In this document: piece after piece, positions 44,001 to 52,035 of the stretch
How positions within the stretch are numbered: position 1 is the first letter of the stretch
How the letters are laid out: the number at the start of each line of letters is the position of its first letter
From: Candidatus Eiseniibacteriota bacterium
GTDB taxonomy: Bacteria; Orphanbacterota; Orphanbacteria; Orphanbacterales; Orphanbacteraceae
Direction: 5' to 3'
DNA length: 64,000 nucleotides
NCBI GenBank assembly: GCA_029262235.1
Contig: JAJCZU010000004.1
Span: 835,330-899,329 of the forward strand
Program-made: the position numbers and the translations under genes
Notes under the pieces: model-generated
What the model was told of the DNA's origin: nothing
The model's database searches: none
What the model saw: the letters and a program-made list of their open reading frames with translations, nothing else

Positions 44001-44507
44001 GGCGGTGAAGCACCCGATCATGGCGCCGAACGTGTTCAGCGCGTAAAGAAGGCTGACGCTGCCCCCGAACTTCGTGCGTTCCTTGACGAAAAAGCGTGTC
44101 ATGGCCGGCAGCGTCCCGCCCATCATCGTGGTCGGAAGCAGCAGCGCGACGAAGCAGAGCAGAAAGCGCCCGAGCGGAAACAGCAGATACGATCCCGAGA
44201 GGGAGCGGCTGAGTTCCAGAAACGCCGGCGTCAGAAGCTTTAACAGGAAAGGGAACATGATCGCGAAAACGGCGATGCCGACTTCGAGCCACGCGTAGAG
44301 CGGCAGCGCTTTCCGCATGCGGTCGGCGCGTTTCCCGAAGAGCCAGCTCCCGAGGCCGAGGCCGGCCATGAACGCGGTGACCACGGTGCTGACGGCCAGC
44401 GTGGTCGACCCGAAGAGAAGCGTGAGCGAACGGCTCCAGACAACCTGGTATATCAGCCCCGCCGCGCCCGAAAGCGTGAACAGGATGGCAACGATCAATC
44501 GATTCAA
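41046..44507 (-). CDS. MFS-like membrane domain fused to spermidine-synthase-like domain and TPR tail
   Basis: The 1153-residue inner-membrane protein has about 12 hydrophobic segments in two halves, each opening with a GLIYQVVW or SLAYEVLW motif typical of fused MFS/spermidine synthases. A spermidine-synthase-like Rossmann domain follows (about 470-710): VLVIGFGLGSTSYGA, then 'VHCIELVPNEVE' and LTIDDGRSYVF. The last 400 residues are alpha-helical TPR-type repeats. Whether it transfers an aminopropyl group is not known; such fusions are widespread and mostly uncharacterised. I chose TTG 44507 because AAGGGG precedes it and a good promoter lies inside the longer frame from ATG 44585. Confidence 0.82.
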   Translation of the reverse strand: MNRLIVAILFTLSGAAGLIYQVVWSRSLTLLFGSTTLAVSTVVTAFMAGLGLGSWLFGKRADRMRKALPLYAWLEVGIAVFAIMFPFLLKLLTPAFLELSRSLSGSYLLFPLGRFLLCFVALLLPTTMMGGTLPAMTRFFVKERTKFGGSVSLLYALNTFGAMIGCFTAGFFLIPSLGIDGTVALAMALNIAAALGAFFVARWETPRTETETAAHASAARASASAPTEDGVSPKLVLVLFAIAGFTSLAYEVLWTRSLLFFLGWFAVYAFTIILTTFLFGLALGSAAYPLFFRKGRNLLIAFAVIEIAIGVFGALSISVFGNLFEIIRTLEQSLPSDNWWQYIMARAGGSFAIMLIPTFLMGLAFPLASALYVRAGKGFGATIGDVYASNTIGSILGAATAGFFLLPLMGLTRSMALIAAINLVLGACILLARARGRRTGMTFALSAALVLIFAGVVNFAMSSDRPMVLQSRHFKNPNRPMELLYANEGATASLAVLRDVNSDHLELNINGESTAYTTYTDMQVHLMLSHVPLFLIDDPEKVLVIGFGLGSTSYGATLHPTVEEVHCIELVPNEVETAEYFKSVNHGVMQDPKFKLTIDDGRSYVFRTDARYDLISFNAIHPSHSPALYTVEFYEECKKKLAPGGAVCAWVPNNSFTEQQFQILLKTFVSVFPHSSMWYVNPNHLVVIGTLDELAVDWDEFVARAAQEPVRTELENYTMNDPYQLLAYHLMDENDLSIYTKGVPINSDSKPYLEYSRELRTRPEIIDAMRFHRSSIAPYLTIAPEDSAEVIDELRRYEASAYHLLEAQTIRWIEANLPDEFGRIWRTDIHLGEAFRETPDDPNLHAIGGSRPEDETRFLDALRQAPDNAVVQWNLFRLYRVRGEWDKVAETLTKIRGPETGASALARVMLSVRAGEWAEARPFANRLNQEASPVLQHVGQQFNAIIDAELARAESGLGIEGLCDLADRYWVVGMREHGEALFHEALAAAPDQAMPHFRYARALEASRRLDESLGEFQTALALPIERQDMRSFLQRSVDRIAIQISLREAPHGARTIPGARGGTIAIDPADSGFRTDMGRRLLEARQFERASIEFRLAVGIDPSNVEARLELARCYAVRGMNAEAEREFVIATELAPNRDDIRAELKLIRNTPG

Positions 44508-44535
44508 TTGTAACCCCTTGAATTCGTAAGCCCTT

Positions 44536-44564
44536 ATCGTACTGAATCGGCTCATTCGTAACAA
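44536..44564 (-). promoter_or_regulatory. Promoter of the MFS/spermidine-synthase fusion gene
   Basis: The minus strand has TTGTTA (44559-44564), a 17-base spacer and TACGAT (44536-44541), 28 bases before TTG 44507. It contradicts a start at either upstream ATG. Confidence 0.6.
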
Positions 44565-44698
44565 CCGATAGAGGAAACCGGCCATTGTCTTTTTTTCGAC
44601 CGCGTGTCCTGCCCTCGTACCACAAGGGGCTCAAACTGACGGGGCAAAGTGCCGAAACCGTGTAGGTAACGGTCGATCCTTGAGCAGGAGCCTGCCCC

Positions 44699-46417
44699 AT
44701 GAGCCTTTCGCATCAGACGACCCCCCGGGAGACGAGCGCCCCCGCCGCTCCCGTGAAGGTCGACGCGCCCGTTCTCGGCGTCTATCCGAAGGCCGCCTGG
44801 GAAGAACGCCGACGGCTTTTCGAAGCGATCGAGAGAGTGTATCCGGTCCGCATCATGGGATTCGACGACTCTCCGGAAGCGGATCTGGCCGCTGCGGTGC
44901 ACTTCCGGGACGACGATGTGCTGGCGTGGGACGGGCGGTCGATTCCGACGCTCTCGATCCCCGCGGGGCTCGCACGGCTCGATGCGCCCGTCGACCATAC
45001 GATCGATCTCGAATTTCACCCCCAGGTAGACGACCTCTTTCACGGCCGCGCGATCCGCGAACGGACCGGGCTTCACTGGAGCCCGATCGACGTGCGCCCC
45101 GGCGACCAGATTCTGGCGCGCTCCGAAGCGGATCCGGTATGGGTATGGCGCCTTGAGGAAAAATGGAACGTCTTCATATCCGCCGCGCCGCTCCCCGAGC
45201 TGGAAGAGGGCGAACGCCTCGTGGATCGCTTCCGGGCCGGCTGCTTTCTGGGGCTGCTTCCGCTGCTTCAACTCGTAAAGGCCGTTCTGCTCCGGAGCGG
45301 CTGGCAGGAGAGTCCCCTCCGTGCCGCGATGGTCGTCGACGGCCCGAATCTGCAGAGCGAGCGCTACGGCCGGCTGTCGCTGGCCGACCTCGCGCAGAAC
45401 GCGGATCAATACGATTTTCACGTGTCGATCGGCATGCACCCGGTCGATTCGTGGCGCGTCGACAGCGGCGCGGTCGATCTCTTTCGCACGAAGCGAAAAC
45501 AGCTCTCGCTCCACTTCTGCGGGCCGGACAAACCGCCGAAAGGCGACGGGCACACAGCGCTCGCGCCCACACCGGACATTCTGGGTGAGCCGCAGGACGT
45601 GCTGAACGAAGCGGCGTGCGCGGCGCGGCTCGCGCTCGCGTGGAAACGGATCGATCGCTTCGAAGCGAAGTCCCTGATCCCCGTTTCGCGGGTGATGAGT
45701 CCCGAATCCGGGATCAATACGATCGCCGAGGCACGCATGATGCGCCGTCTCGGCTTCGAAGCGGTCTGCTACGACCAGCCGGCGCAATGGATGGATGACG
45801 ACCGCGACCACTGGACGACCGTCGGCGCGCTCCCCGCGGACCTCGTGGCGGGCGGCCTTCCGGCGCTCGGCACCACCGACGCTTCGGCGGACAAGAAGGA
45901 GCTACTTTTTCGCGCGTTCTGGGGACAGCCTCTGCTCGTCCGGCACAGAATGACGGACCTCGCTAGCGGTTTCGAGAATCTGTCGCAATGGGCCACGTTC
46001 ATCAATTCGCTGGGCGAAGTGCGCTGGATGCCGATCGAAGACCTGTCGCAGGCGAACTACCAGCGCGGGATCCGGCGCGATACGCTTCTGATTCGCATGT
46101 TCGGACGGAAAGCGCGCGTGCACGTTCCCACGATGACGTCGCACCTCGATCTGCATCTGCCGCTCGCGCAGGGCGGATGGCGGGCCGCGTCGATTCAGGC
46201 GGGCAATGAAACGCTCGATCTCACGAGCGGCGGCGACCGCGGCCTTGTCGCACACGGCCCGATTACGAAGGGGAGCGAACTGACGCTTGTCCCGTGCGAC
46301 GACGAAGCGCTCGATCCTTCGGCCGTCACGACGCCGAAGCAGGACCCTCTCGGCGTGGCGCGCGCCCTCTGGCGATCGTTCTGCGAGCGCATGCGACTCT
46401 TTTTGCCCTTCCCGTAG
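44699..46417 (+). CDS. Hypothetical protein opening a surface-glycan gene cluster
   Basis: The 572-residue soluble protein has no signal peptide or membrane helix. An N-terminal alpha/beta part (about 20-150) is followed by a region with 'LRAAMVVDGPNLQSERYGRL', 'YDFHVSIGMHPVDSW' and QLSLHFCGPD. These look like strands of a polysaccharide-deacetylase or glycosidase barrel, followed by a C-terminal beta domain. The similarity is by eye and weak. AGGAG precedes the ATG. Four genes in the same direction follow, three of them clear glycan or amidotransferase genes, which suggests a role in carbohydrate modification. Confidence 0.6.
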   Translation: MSLSHQTTPRETSAPAAPVKVDAPVLGVYPKAAWEERRRLFEAIERVYPVRIMGFDDSPEADLAAAVHFRDDDVLAWDGRSIPTLSIPAGLARLDAPVDHTIDLEFHPQVDDLFHGRAIRERTGLHWSPIDVRPGDQILARSEADPVWVWRLEEKWNVFISAAPLPELEEGERLVDRFRAGCFLGLLPLLQLVKAVLLRSGWQESPLRAAMVVDGPNLQSERYGRLSLADLAQNADQYDFHVSIGMHPVDSWRVDSGAVDLFRTKRKQLSLHFCGPDKPPKGDGHTALAPTPDILGEPQDVLNEAACAARLALAWKRIDRFEAKSLIPVSRVMSPESGINTIAEARMMRRLGFEAVCYDQPAQWMDDDRDHWTTVGALPADLVAGGLPALGTTDASADKKELLFRAFWGQPLLVRHRMTDLASGFENLSQWATFINSLGEVRWMPIEDLSQANYQRGIRRDTLLIRMFGRKARVHVPTMTSHLDLHLPLAQGGWRAASIQAGNETLDLTSGGDRGLVAHGPITKGSELTLVPCDDEALDPSAVTTPKQDPLGVARALWRSFCERMRLFLPFP

Positions 46418-46502
46418 GCATTTCTTTCCACTACGCTTTTGAAAGCACCCTGATTGTTCGATCTGCCGCGGCGCAGCGCCGGGAAGCCGAGTCCTGATCT
46501 CC

Positions 46503-47648
46503 ATGCGCATTCTCTTTCTTCGCAATTCGTTCGAGGCCGGCGGGTATGAAACGCTGATCCTCGCGGTTTTTCGCGCGCTGCAGGTTGAGGGTGCCGCAGT
46601 CGAAACCGTCTGTCTCAAGGAACCGGGCACGCTTGCGCTGGCGCTCGAAGAGATCGGCATTCCGGTGCACGTGTGTCCGTTCAAGGGCGCGCTGGATTTC
46701 TGGGCCGCCGGGCGCATCAGGAAGAAGCTCCGCGCCGGCCCGTTTGATCTCGTATTTCTCGAGGCCGGGCGCAACGTGCTGCTCGCCGGGGAATATCTGC
46801 ACGGCGCGCTCGGAAAGCCGATGCGCATCGCGTCGATCGAAGCGTCGACCGATCCGTCCGCGGGGGAAGAGGGCCTCTTTCACGCGCGCGGGCATCGCCG
46901 GCTCCTGAAGCGAGTCGACCTCATGATCGCGTGCGCCGAAACGCAGGCGCGCGATCTGGTGCGGCGCGAGAAGCTGAACCCGAACCAGTTGAAGACGATC
47001 GTGAACGGCGTCGATCACGAGAAGTATCGGCCTGTGCCGCGCGATCAGATTACGCCGTTCCCGAACGGGCCGCAGCCGGGCGAGCGTTCGATCTGCATGG
47101 TCGGGTCGCTTTACGAAGAGAAGGGACATCGCTACTTCGTGGATGCGGCCCGCCAGACATTGCGCGAAGTGCCGGACGCGCGCTTCTATATCATCGGCGA
47201 AGGCCCGGAGCGCGAAGCGATTCTCGCACAGATTCGTGACGCCGGGCTCGAAGAGCGCATCGTGCTGCTCGGCGTGCGCGACGACCTGGCCGATATTCTG
47301 CCGCACTTCAACGCGATCGCGCTTACGTCGCTTCGCGAAACGCTCCCGGTCGCGCCGATCGAGGGGATGGCGTGCGGGCTGCCCGCCGTGTGCACGGATG
47401 TCGGAAGCGTGCGTGATCTCGTGGTAGACGGCGAAACGGGGTACGTCGTGCCGCCGGCCGACGTGAACGCCATCGCCGGCGCGTTCTCACGCCTGCTCTC
47501 GAACGTCGAACTGCGCGCGCGCATGGCCGCGGCCTCGCGCCGGCGCGTGGAGGCGAAGTTCACCCTGGAGCGGGCCGTGCAACAGTACGGCTCCACGTTC
47601 CGGCGCTATGCCGGGGAACCTGACCCCGCAATCGAGGGTGCTGGCTGA
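46503..47648 (+). CDS. Glycosyltransferase family 4
   Basis: This cytosolic or peripheral enzyme probably builds a surface glycan from a nucleotide sugar. The 381 residues have a GT-B fold: N-terminal 'RILFLRNSFEAGGYETLIL', the central strand SICMVGSLYEEKGHRYFVDA at the domain junction, and the donor-site motif E-x7-E in LRETLPVAPIEGMACG. C-terminal segments VCTDVGSVRDLV and GETGYVVPP are typical of GT4. It ends one base before the asnB start, so it is co-transcribed with asnB. Confidence 0.9.
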   Translation: MRILFLRNSFEAGGYETLILAVFRALQVEGAAVETVCLKEPGTLALALEEIGIPVHVCPFKGALDFWAAGRIRKKLRAGPFDLVFLEAGRNVLLAGEYLHGALGKPMRIASIEASTDPSAGEEGLFHARGHRRLLKRVDLMIACAETQARDLVRREKLNPNQLKTIVNGVDHEKYRPVPRDQITPFPNGPQPGERSICMVGSLYEEKGHRYFVDAARQTLREVPDARFYIIGEGPEREAILAQIRDAGLEERIVLLGVRDDLADILPHFNAIALTSLRETLPVAPIEGMACGLPAVCTDVGSVRDLVVDGETGYVVPPADVNAIAGAFSRLLSNVELRARMAAASRRRVEAKFTLERAVQQYGSTFRRYAGEPDPAIEGAG

Positions 47649-47649
47649 G

Positions 47650-49518
47650 ATGTGCGGACTCACCGGAATCTACCATTATAAGGATACGGAACGCGGGATC
47701 GACGAAGCCGTCCTTCGCGCCGCCACGTCCGTCGTGAGCCACCGCGGCCCCGACGACTCCGGCTATTTCGTCGCGGGCCCCGTCGGGCTCGGCCATCGCA
47801 GGCTCTCGATCATCGACCTCAGCACGGGCGACCAGCCCATCCGCGACGAGCGCGGCAACACGCTGATCTTCAATGGCGAAATCTACAACTACATCGAACT
47901 GCGCGAAGTGCTTCGCACGCTCGGCCACACGTTCCGAACCGAGAGCGACACCGAAGTGGTGCTCGCCGCGTACCGCCAGTGGGGCACTGACTGCCAGAAG
48001 CACCTGAACGGCATGTGGGCGTTCGCGATCTGGGATCCGAAGGAACGCGCCCTCTTCCTGTCGCGCGATCGCATTGGTGAAAAACCGCTTTACTACAGCA
48101 CGCACGGCGACCGCTTCGTCTTCGGGAGCGAGATCAAATGCCTGCTCGAAGCGGGCGTTCCGGGCGACGCAGACCTTTCGTTCCTCGAAGTGTATCTCTG
48201 TCTCAGCTACGTGCCCGCGCCGCACACGTTCTTCAAGCACGTGCGCTCGCTTCTTCCCGGGCATTGCCTCGTGGTGCGGCCCGGCGAAATCCGCGAGGAA
48301 AAATACTGGGATCTCCCCGAACTCGACGAAGGCGCCATGCGCCAGGACCGGGACGCGATCTACGAAGAGTTCACGTCGCTGCTCACGGACTCCGTTCGCA
48401 TTCGGATGCGAAGCGACGTGCCGTTCGGCGCGTTTCTGTCGGGCGGGCTCGATTCTTCGTGCGTCGTCGCGCTCATGTCCGAGATTTCGGCGCACCCGGT
48501 CGAAACGTTCACGATCGGGTTTGACGACAAGGATTTCGACGAACGTCCGCTTGCCGAGCAGGTCGCGAAGAAGTTCGGCGCGAACCATCACGAAGCGACC
48601 GTGCAACCTGACTCGTTCGAAGAATCGCTCGCGCGCGTTGTTCATCACTACGACGACCCGTTCGGTGACTCGTCCGCGATCCCCACGGGCTATGTCTCCG
48701 CGTACGCGAGGAAGCACGTCAAGATGGTGCTGACGGGCGACGGCGGCGACGAAGTACTTTCGGGCTACACGATGTACCAGGGCGAGAAGTTCACCGGGCG
48801 CTATCAGAAGCTTCCGGGCTTCATGCAGAAGGCGATCCCGGCCGCGCTCTCCGGACCGGCGGCGCTCCTTCGCGGCGGCCTGCGCTACAAGATGAACCGC
48901 GCGATCAAGGTAACGCGCGCGAGTTCGCTCGATTTCGAGTCGCGCCTTATCGCGAAGATCGCATGGGGGAACGAAGCGCTCGTGAAGGAGATCGTGGCGC
49001 CCGTCGCGCACGATCTCGTGCCGATCGAGGATTTCGTGCGCGATCTCATGACTCCGTGCACGTATCGCGATCCGTTCTATCGTCTCATGTACTACAACCT
49101 GAAGAACTCGCTTCCGAACGACATGCTCGTCAAGGTCGATCGCATGTCGATGGCGCACTCACTCGAAACGCGCGTGCCGTTTCTCGACCATCGCCTGATC
49201 GAACTCATGGCCGGCGTGCACAAAGACATCAAGATGGAGGGGTACGAACGCAAGAGCGTGCTCCGCAACACCATCGGGAAACGCCTTCCGCCCGACCTCC
49301 TGAAGGCGCCGAAGAAAGGGTTCGGCGTGCCGCTTCGCGAGTGGTTCAAAGGGCGCGATTTCGAGCAGAGGCTCGATCGCCTGCGCTCGTGGGACGGGCC
49401 TGTCGACGGCAGCGTGCTCGGGCGCCTGATCGACGAGACGACCACGGGACGCAAGGACTACGGCAACCTGATCTGGATGCTGTTCGTAGCCGAACGCTGG
49501 CTGAGCCCGGCCGAATGA
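47650..49518 (+). CDS. asnB: Asparagine synthase (glutamine-hydrolysing) family amidotransferase
   Basis: It transfers ammonia from glutamine to a carboxyl group, using ATP. ATG 47650 gives Met-Cys-Gly, so Cys2 becomes the N-terminal nucleophile of the glutaminase domain; SHRGPDDSG and 'LIFNGEIYNYIELRE' follow. The synthetase domain has the PP-loop FLSGGLDSSCVVALM near residue 260 and LTGDGGDEVLSGY. Length is 622 residues, normal for the family. Homologues inside glycan clusters often amidate uronic-acid sugars rather than aspartate, which is possible here between two glycosyltransferases. The stop overlaps the next ATG (ATGA). Confidence 0.93.
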   Translation: MCGLTGIYHYKDTERGIDEAVLRAATSVVSHRGPDDSGYFVAGPVGLGHRRLSIIDLSTGDQPIRDERGNTLIFNGEIYNYIELREVLRTLGHTFRTESDTEVVLAAYRQWGTDCQKHLNGMWAFAIWDPKERALFLSRDRIGEKPLYYSTHGDRFVFGSEIKCLLEAGVPGDADLSFLEVYLCLSYVPAPHTFFKHVRSLLPGHCLVVRPGEIREEKYWDLPELDEGAMRQDRDAIYEEFTSLLTDSVRIRMRSDVPFGAFLSGGLDSSCVVALMSEISAHPVETFTIGFDDKDFDERPLAEQVAKKFGANHHEATVQPDSFEESLARVVHHYDDPFGDSSAIPTGYVSAYARKHVKMVLTGDGGDEVLSGYTMYQGEKFTGRYQKLPGFMQKAIPAALSGPAALLRGGLRYKMNRAIKVTRASSLDFESRLIAKIAWGNEALVKEIVAPVAHDLVPIEDFVRDLMTPCTYRDPFYRLMYYNLKNSLPNDMLVKVDRMSMAHSLETRVPFLDHRLIELMAGVHKDIKMEGYERKSVLRNTIGKRLPPDLLKAPKKGFGVPLREWFKGRDFEQRLDRLRSWDGPVDGSVLGRLIDETTTGRKDYGNLIWMLFVAERWLSPAE

Positions 49519-50561
49519 GTGCCCCGGGCACGAGACGAAGCCATCGCGCATCGGGCGAAGGTGGCGCATCGGGCGCGCCCCGTAAACCACGCGTGCTTCA
49601 TGTAACGCCGATGTACCCGACTCCCGGGAAACCGTCGCGCGGCGCGTTCGTCGCGTCGCAGATCAAGTCGCTCGCTCCGTACGCGGACATCGATCTCTAC
49701 GTGCTTCCCGGCGGCGGTGGCATCGGGCCGTATCTCACGCACATCGGCGAACTGCGCCGGCGCATTCGCGGCGATCACGACATCGTGCACGCGCACTACG
49801 GCAACCTCGGCACGCTCGTCAAAATGATCGGCACGAACGGAAAGCCGGTCGTCACGTCTTACTGTGGCACCGACCTGAACGGCGTTCGCAGCCTCAAAGA
49901 CCGCCTGTTTGCGGGGCTGAACCGGAAGTATGCGGCGAAAGACGCGCACGCGATCGCGAAGTCCGAAGGGCTCGCCGCGCACATTCGCGGCATCGCGCCC
50001 GCGCTCTCGATCATCCCGAACGGCGTCGACCTCGGCCGCTTCGCGCCGACTTCGCGCGAAGAAGCGCGTGCCCGCATCAAGGTCCCGAGCGGCAAGCCCG
50101 TGATTCTCTTTCCCGCGAACCCCGACGATACCAATAAGAACTTCGCCCTGATCGAGCGCGCTCTCGGCGCCGCCCGCAAAGAGGTGCTGCTCGTCACGTT
50201 TCCCGGCGGCAAAATCCCCCACGAGCGCATCCCCGACTATATGAACGCGGCGGATCTCGTCGTGCTCGCGTCGCTCCAGGAAGGTTCGCCGAACGTCGTA
50301 AAAGAGGCGATGGCGTGCAACCGTCCCGTGCTCTCGACCGACTGCGGCGACGTGCGCTGGCTGCTCGAAGGCGTCACGAAATCCGCCGTGCTCTCGTACG
50401 ACCCCGCTGACTGGGCGCCCCGTTTCGCCGCGATCGCGGCGGGCGATCTCCCCGGCGACTCGAACGGCCGCGAAGCACTGGAGCAGAAGGGCCTCGGGGA
50501 AGACGCCGTTGCCCGCCGGATTCTGGCTGTCTACGAAAGCCTGATTTCACCCCAGCCGTAA
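49515..50561 (+). CDS. Glycosyltransferase family 4
   Basis: The 348-residue protein has a disordered basic, Ser/Gly-rich start (1-24), then a GT-B fold beginning 'RVLHVTPMYPTPGKPSRGAF'. Donor-site features include the interdomain strand VILFPANPDDTNKNF and the E-x7-E motif in LQEGSPNVVKEAMAC. It overlaps the asnB stop by four bases, so it belongs to the same operon and probably adds another sugar to the same glycan. Confidence 0.88.
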   Translation: MSAPGTRRSHRASGEGGASGAPRKPRVLHVTPMYPTPGKPSRGAFVASQIKSLAPYADIDLYVLPGGGGIGPYLTHIGELRRRIRGDHDIVHAHYGNLGTLVKMIGTNGKPVVTSYCGTDLNGVRSLKDRLFAGLNRKYAAKDAHAIAKSEGLAAHIRGIAPALSIIPNGVDLGRFAPTSREEARARIKVPSGKPVILFPANPDDTNKNFALIERALGAARKEVLLVTFPGGKIPHERIPDYMNAADLVVLASLQEGSPNVVKEAMACNRPVLSTDCGDVRWLLEGVTKSAVLSYDPADWAPRFAAIAAGDLPGDSNGREALEQKGLGEDAVARRILAVYESLISPQP

Positions 50562-50671
50562 ACTTGCTTCCCGCATCGCTGCTTGCGTATTCCTGCCCAT
50601 CAACCTCGGCGAAAGCTTCCCCCGCAGACGAATCTGTTCGTTACCCCCGTGAACCATGTTTACGCTCTTCC

Positions 50672-50699
50672 TTGCCGCGCCGCTCCCGTTCGCGATATC
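50672..50699 (+). promoter_or_regulatory. Possible promoter of the SGNH hydrolase gene
   Basis: TTGCCG (50672-50677), a 16-base spacer and GATATC (50694-50699) lie 19 bases before the start codon, leaving room for GGGAG. Confidence 0.4.
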
Positions 50700-50718
50700 C
50701 TGAACGCGGAGGGAGATC

Positions 50719-52035
50719 ATGGAGTCGAACGAACGCGCTTCTTCGCGCTTGCGCGCGGAGCCGCGCATGCGCACCGGCTCGTTCTGGCCGAAGCTGTTTC
50801 TGGTGCTGGCGCCGATCCTCGTGCTCGAGGGGGCGCTGGCGCTCACGGAACCGCTCTGGAACCAGGCGAGCGAATACGCGCCCGACTTCGTACTGGAGCG
50901 CCAGGGGGGGCTGCTCGAGATTCAGAGCCGCCTGCTCGAGCGCGCCGGTACGGAAGAGGGGATTCTGGCGTCGGAGCGCATGTACGCGTGGGACTCCCGG
51001 CTCTTCTGGAAACTGCGCCCGCATCTCTCGATCGCCGCACGCAATTATCTCGTCCCCGAAGAGTGGGGCATCTCGACGCCGTTTCATATCAATACGGACG
51101 AAACCGGATTGCGCGCGGGGCAGGAGGGCGACGAACGGCATCGCGATGGCGGACGCGACGGTGGTGAGGATGGCCGTCCTGCCAAGACTTCGCCCGCTGA
51201 TGCGCCCACGATCGTGTGTATGGGCAACTCGTGCACATTCGGATGGGGCGTCGAGGCAAACGAAACGTATGCTTCGCACTTGGAAGAGATCATGCGGTCG
51301 CGTTCCGGGCGCCGTGACATTCGCGTAGTGAACGCCGGAACGCCGGGATACACGACATTTCAGGGACTGCGTTTTCTGGAAGAGCGGCTCCCGGTCGCCG
51401 GTGATGCCCGGGGCGCGCGCGGCGCCGGGTATGCACACGGTGCGCACGAACTTCACGGCGCGGGCCGGATCGACTACGCGGTCTTCTCGTATGGCTTCAA
51501 CGACAGTCGCAAGGCCACACGGAGCGACGCGTCGCTGGCCGAGTCGCAGCGCACACTCCTTCACCGCACGACAAAACTGCTCGAACGCCTCCACACATAC
51601 CGGTTTCTGCGCAATGTGCTTCCCGAAAACGCCGTGCCACGCAATCGTGAGCGCGCAACGCCGCGCGTCTCACCGGAGGAGTACGGCGCGAATCTGCGGG
51701 CCCTGATCACGGCCGCCCGCGCGCGCGACATCGTGCCGGTCGTGCTTACGCTCGTGATGCCGCGCGAATACAACGATGCGGCCCGCGCCGCGGCTGCGAG
51801 CGAAGGCGCGCTGCTCGTCGACCCGGTGCCGATGCTCGTGTCATTGCAGTCGAATGTGGCCGAGGAAGCGGTGCCGGCGCCGTTTCGCACGTATCACGAG
51901 CGGGCGCGCGGAAACGATCCGCGCATGCTCTTCTTCGCGGATCCCGTGCATCTGAACAGCTTCGGGAACTGGATCGTGGCGACGCGTCTTGCAGAGGCGC
52001 TCGGGTCGGTCGACCCGTCGCTCATGGCGCAGTAA
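50719..52035 (+). CDS. Membrane-anchored SGNH/GDSL hydrolase
   Basis: This is a probable extracytoplasmic esterase or acyl-transfer enzyme acting on glycans. The 438 residues start with a membrane helix (about 24-42). SGNH block I is MGNSCTFGWGVEANETY, with Ser where GDSL enzymes have the nucleophile. An Asn block (YGFNDSR) and a C-terminal FFADPVHLNSFGN giving the Asp-x-x-His pair are also seen. A low-complexity Gly/Ala/His stretch (near 228-245) is an insertion. GGGAG precedes the ATG. The gene converges on a GT4 gene with a 14-base overlap. Confidence 0.83.
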   Translation: MESNERASSRLRAEPRMRTGSFWPKLFLVLAPILVLEGALALTEPLWNQASEYAPDFVLERQGGLLEIQSRLLERAGTEEGILASERMYAWDSRLFWKLRPHLSIAARNYLVPEEWGISTPFHINTDETGLRAGQEGDERHRDGGRDGGEDGRPAKTSPADAPTIVCMGNSCTFGWGVEANETYASHLEEIMRSRSGRRDIRVVNAGTPGYTTFQGLRFLEERLPVAGDARGARGAGYAHGAHELHGAGRIDYAVFSYGFNDSRKATRSDASLAESQRTLLHRTTKLLERLHTYRFLRNVLPENAVPRNRERATPRVSPEEYGANLRALITAARARDIVPVVLTLVMPREYNDAARAAAASEGALLVDPVPMLVSLQSNVAEEAVPAPFRTYHERARGNDPRMLFFADPVHLNSFGNWIVATRLAEALGSVDPSLMAQ

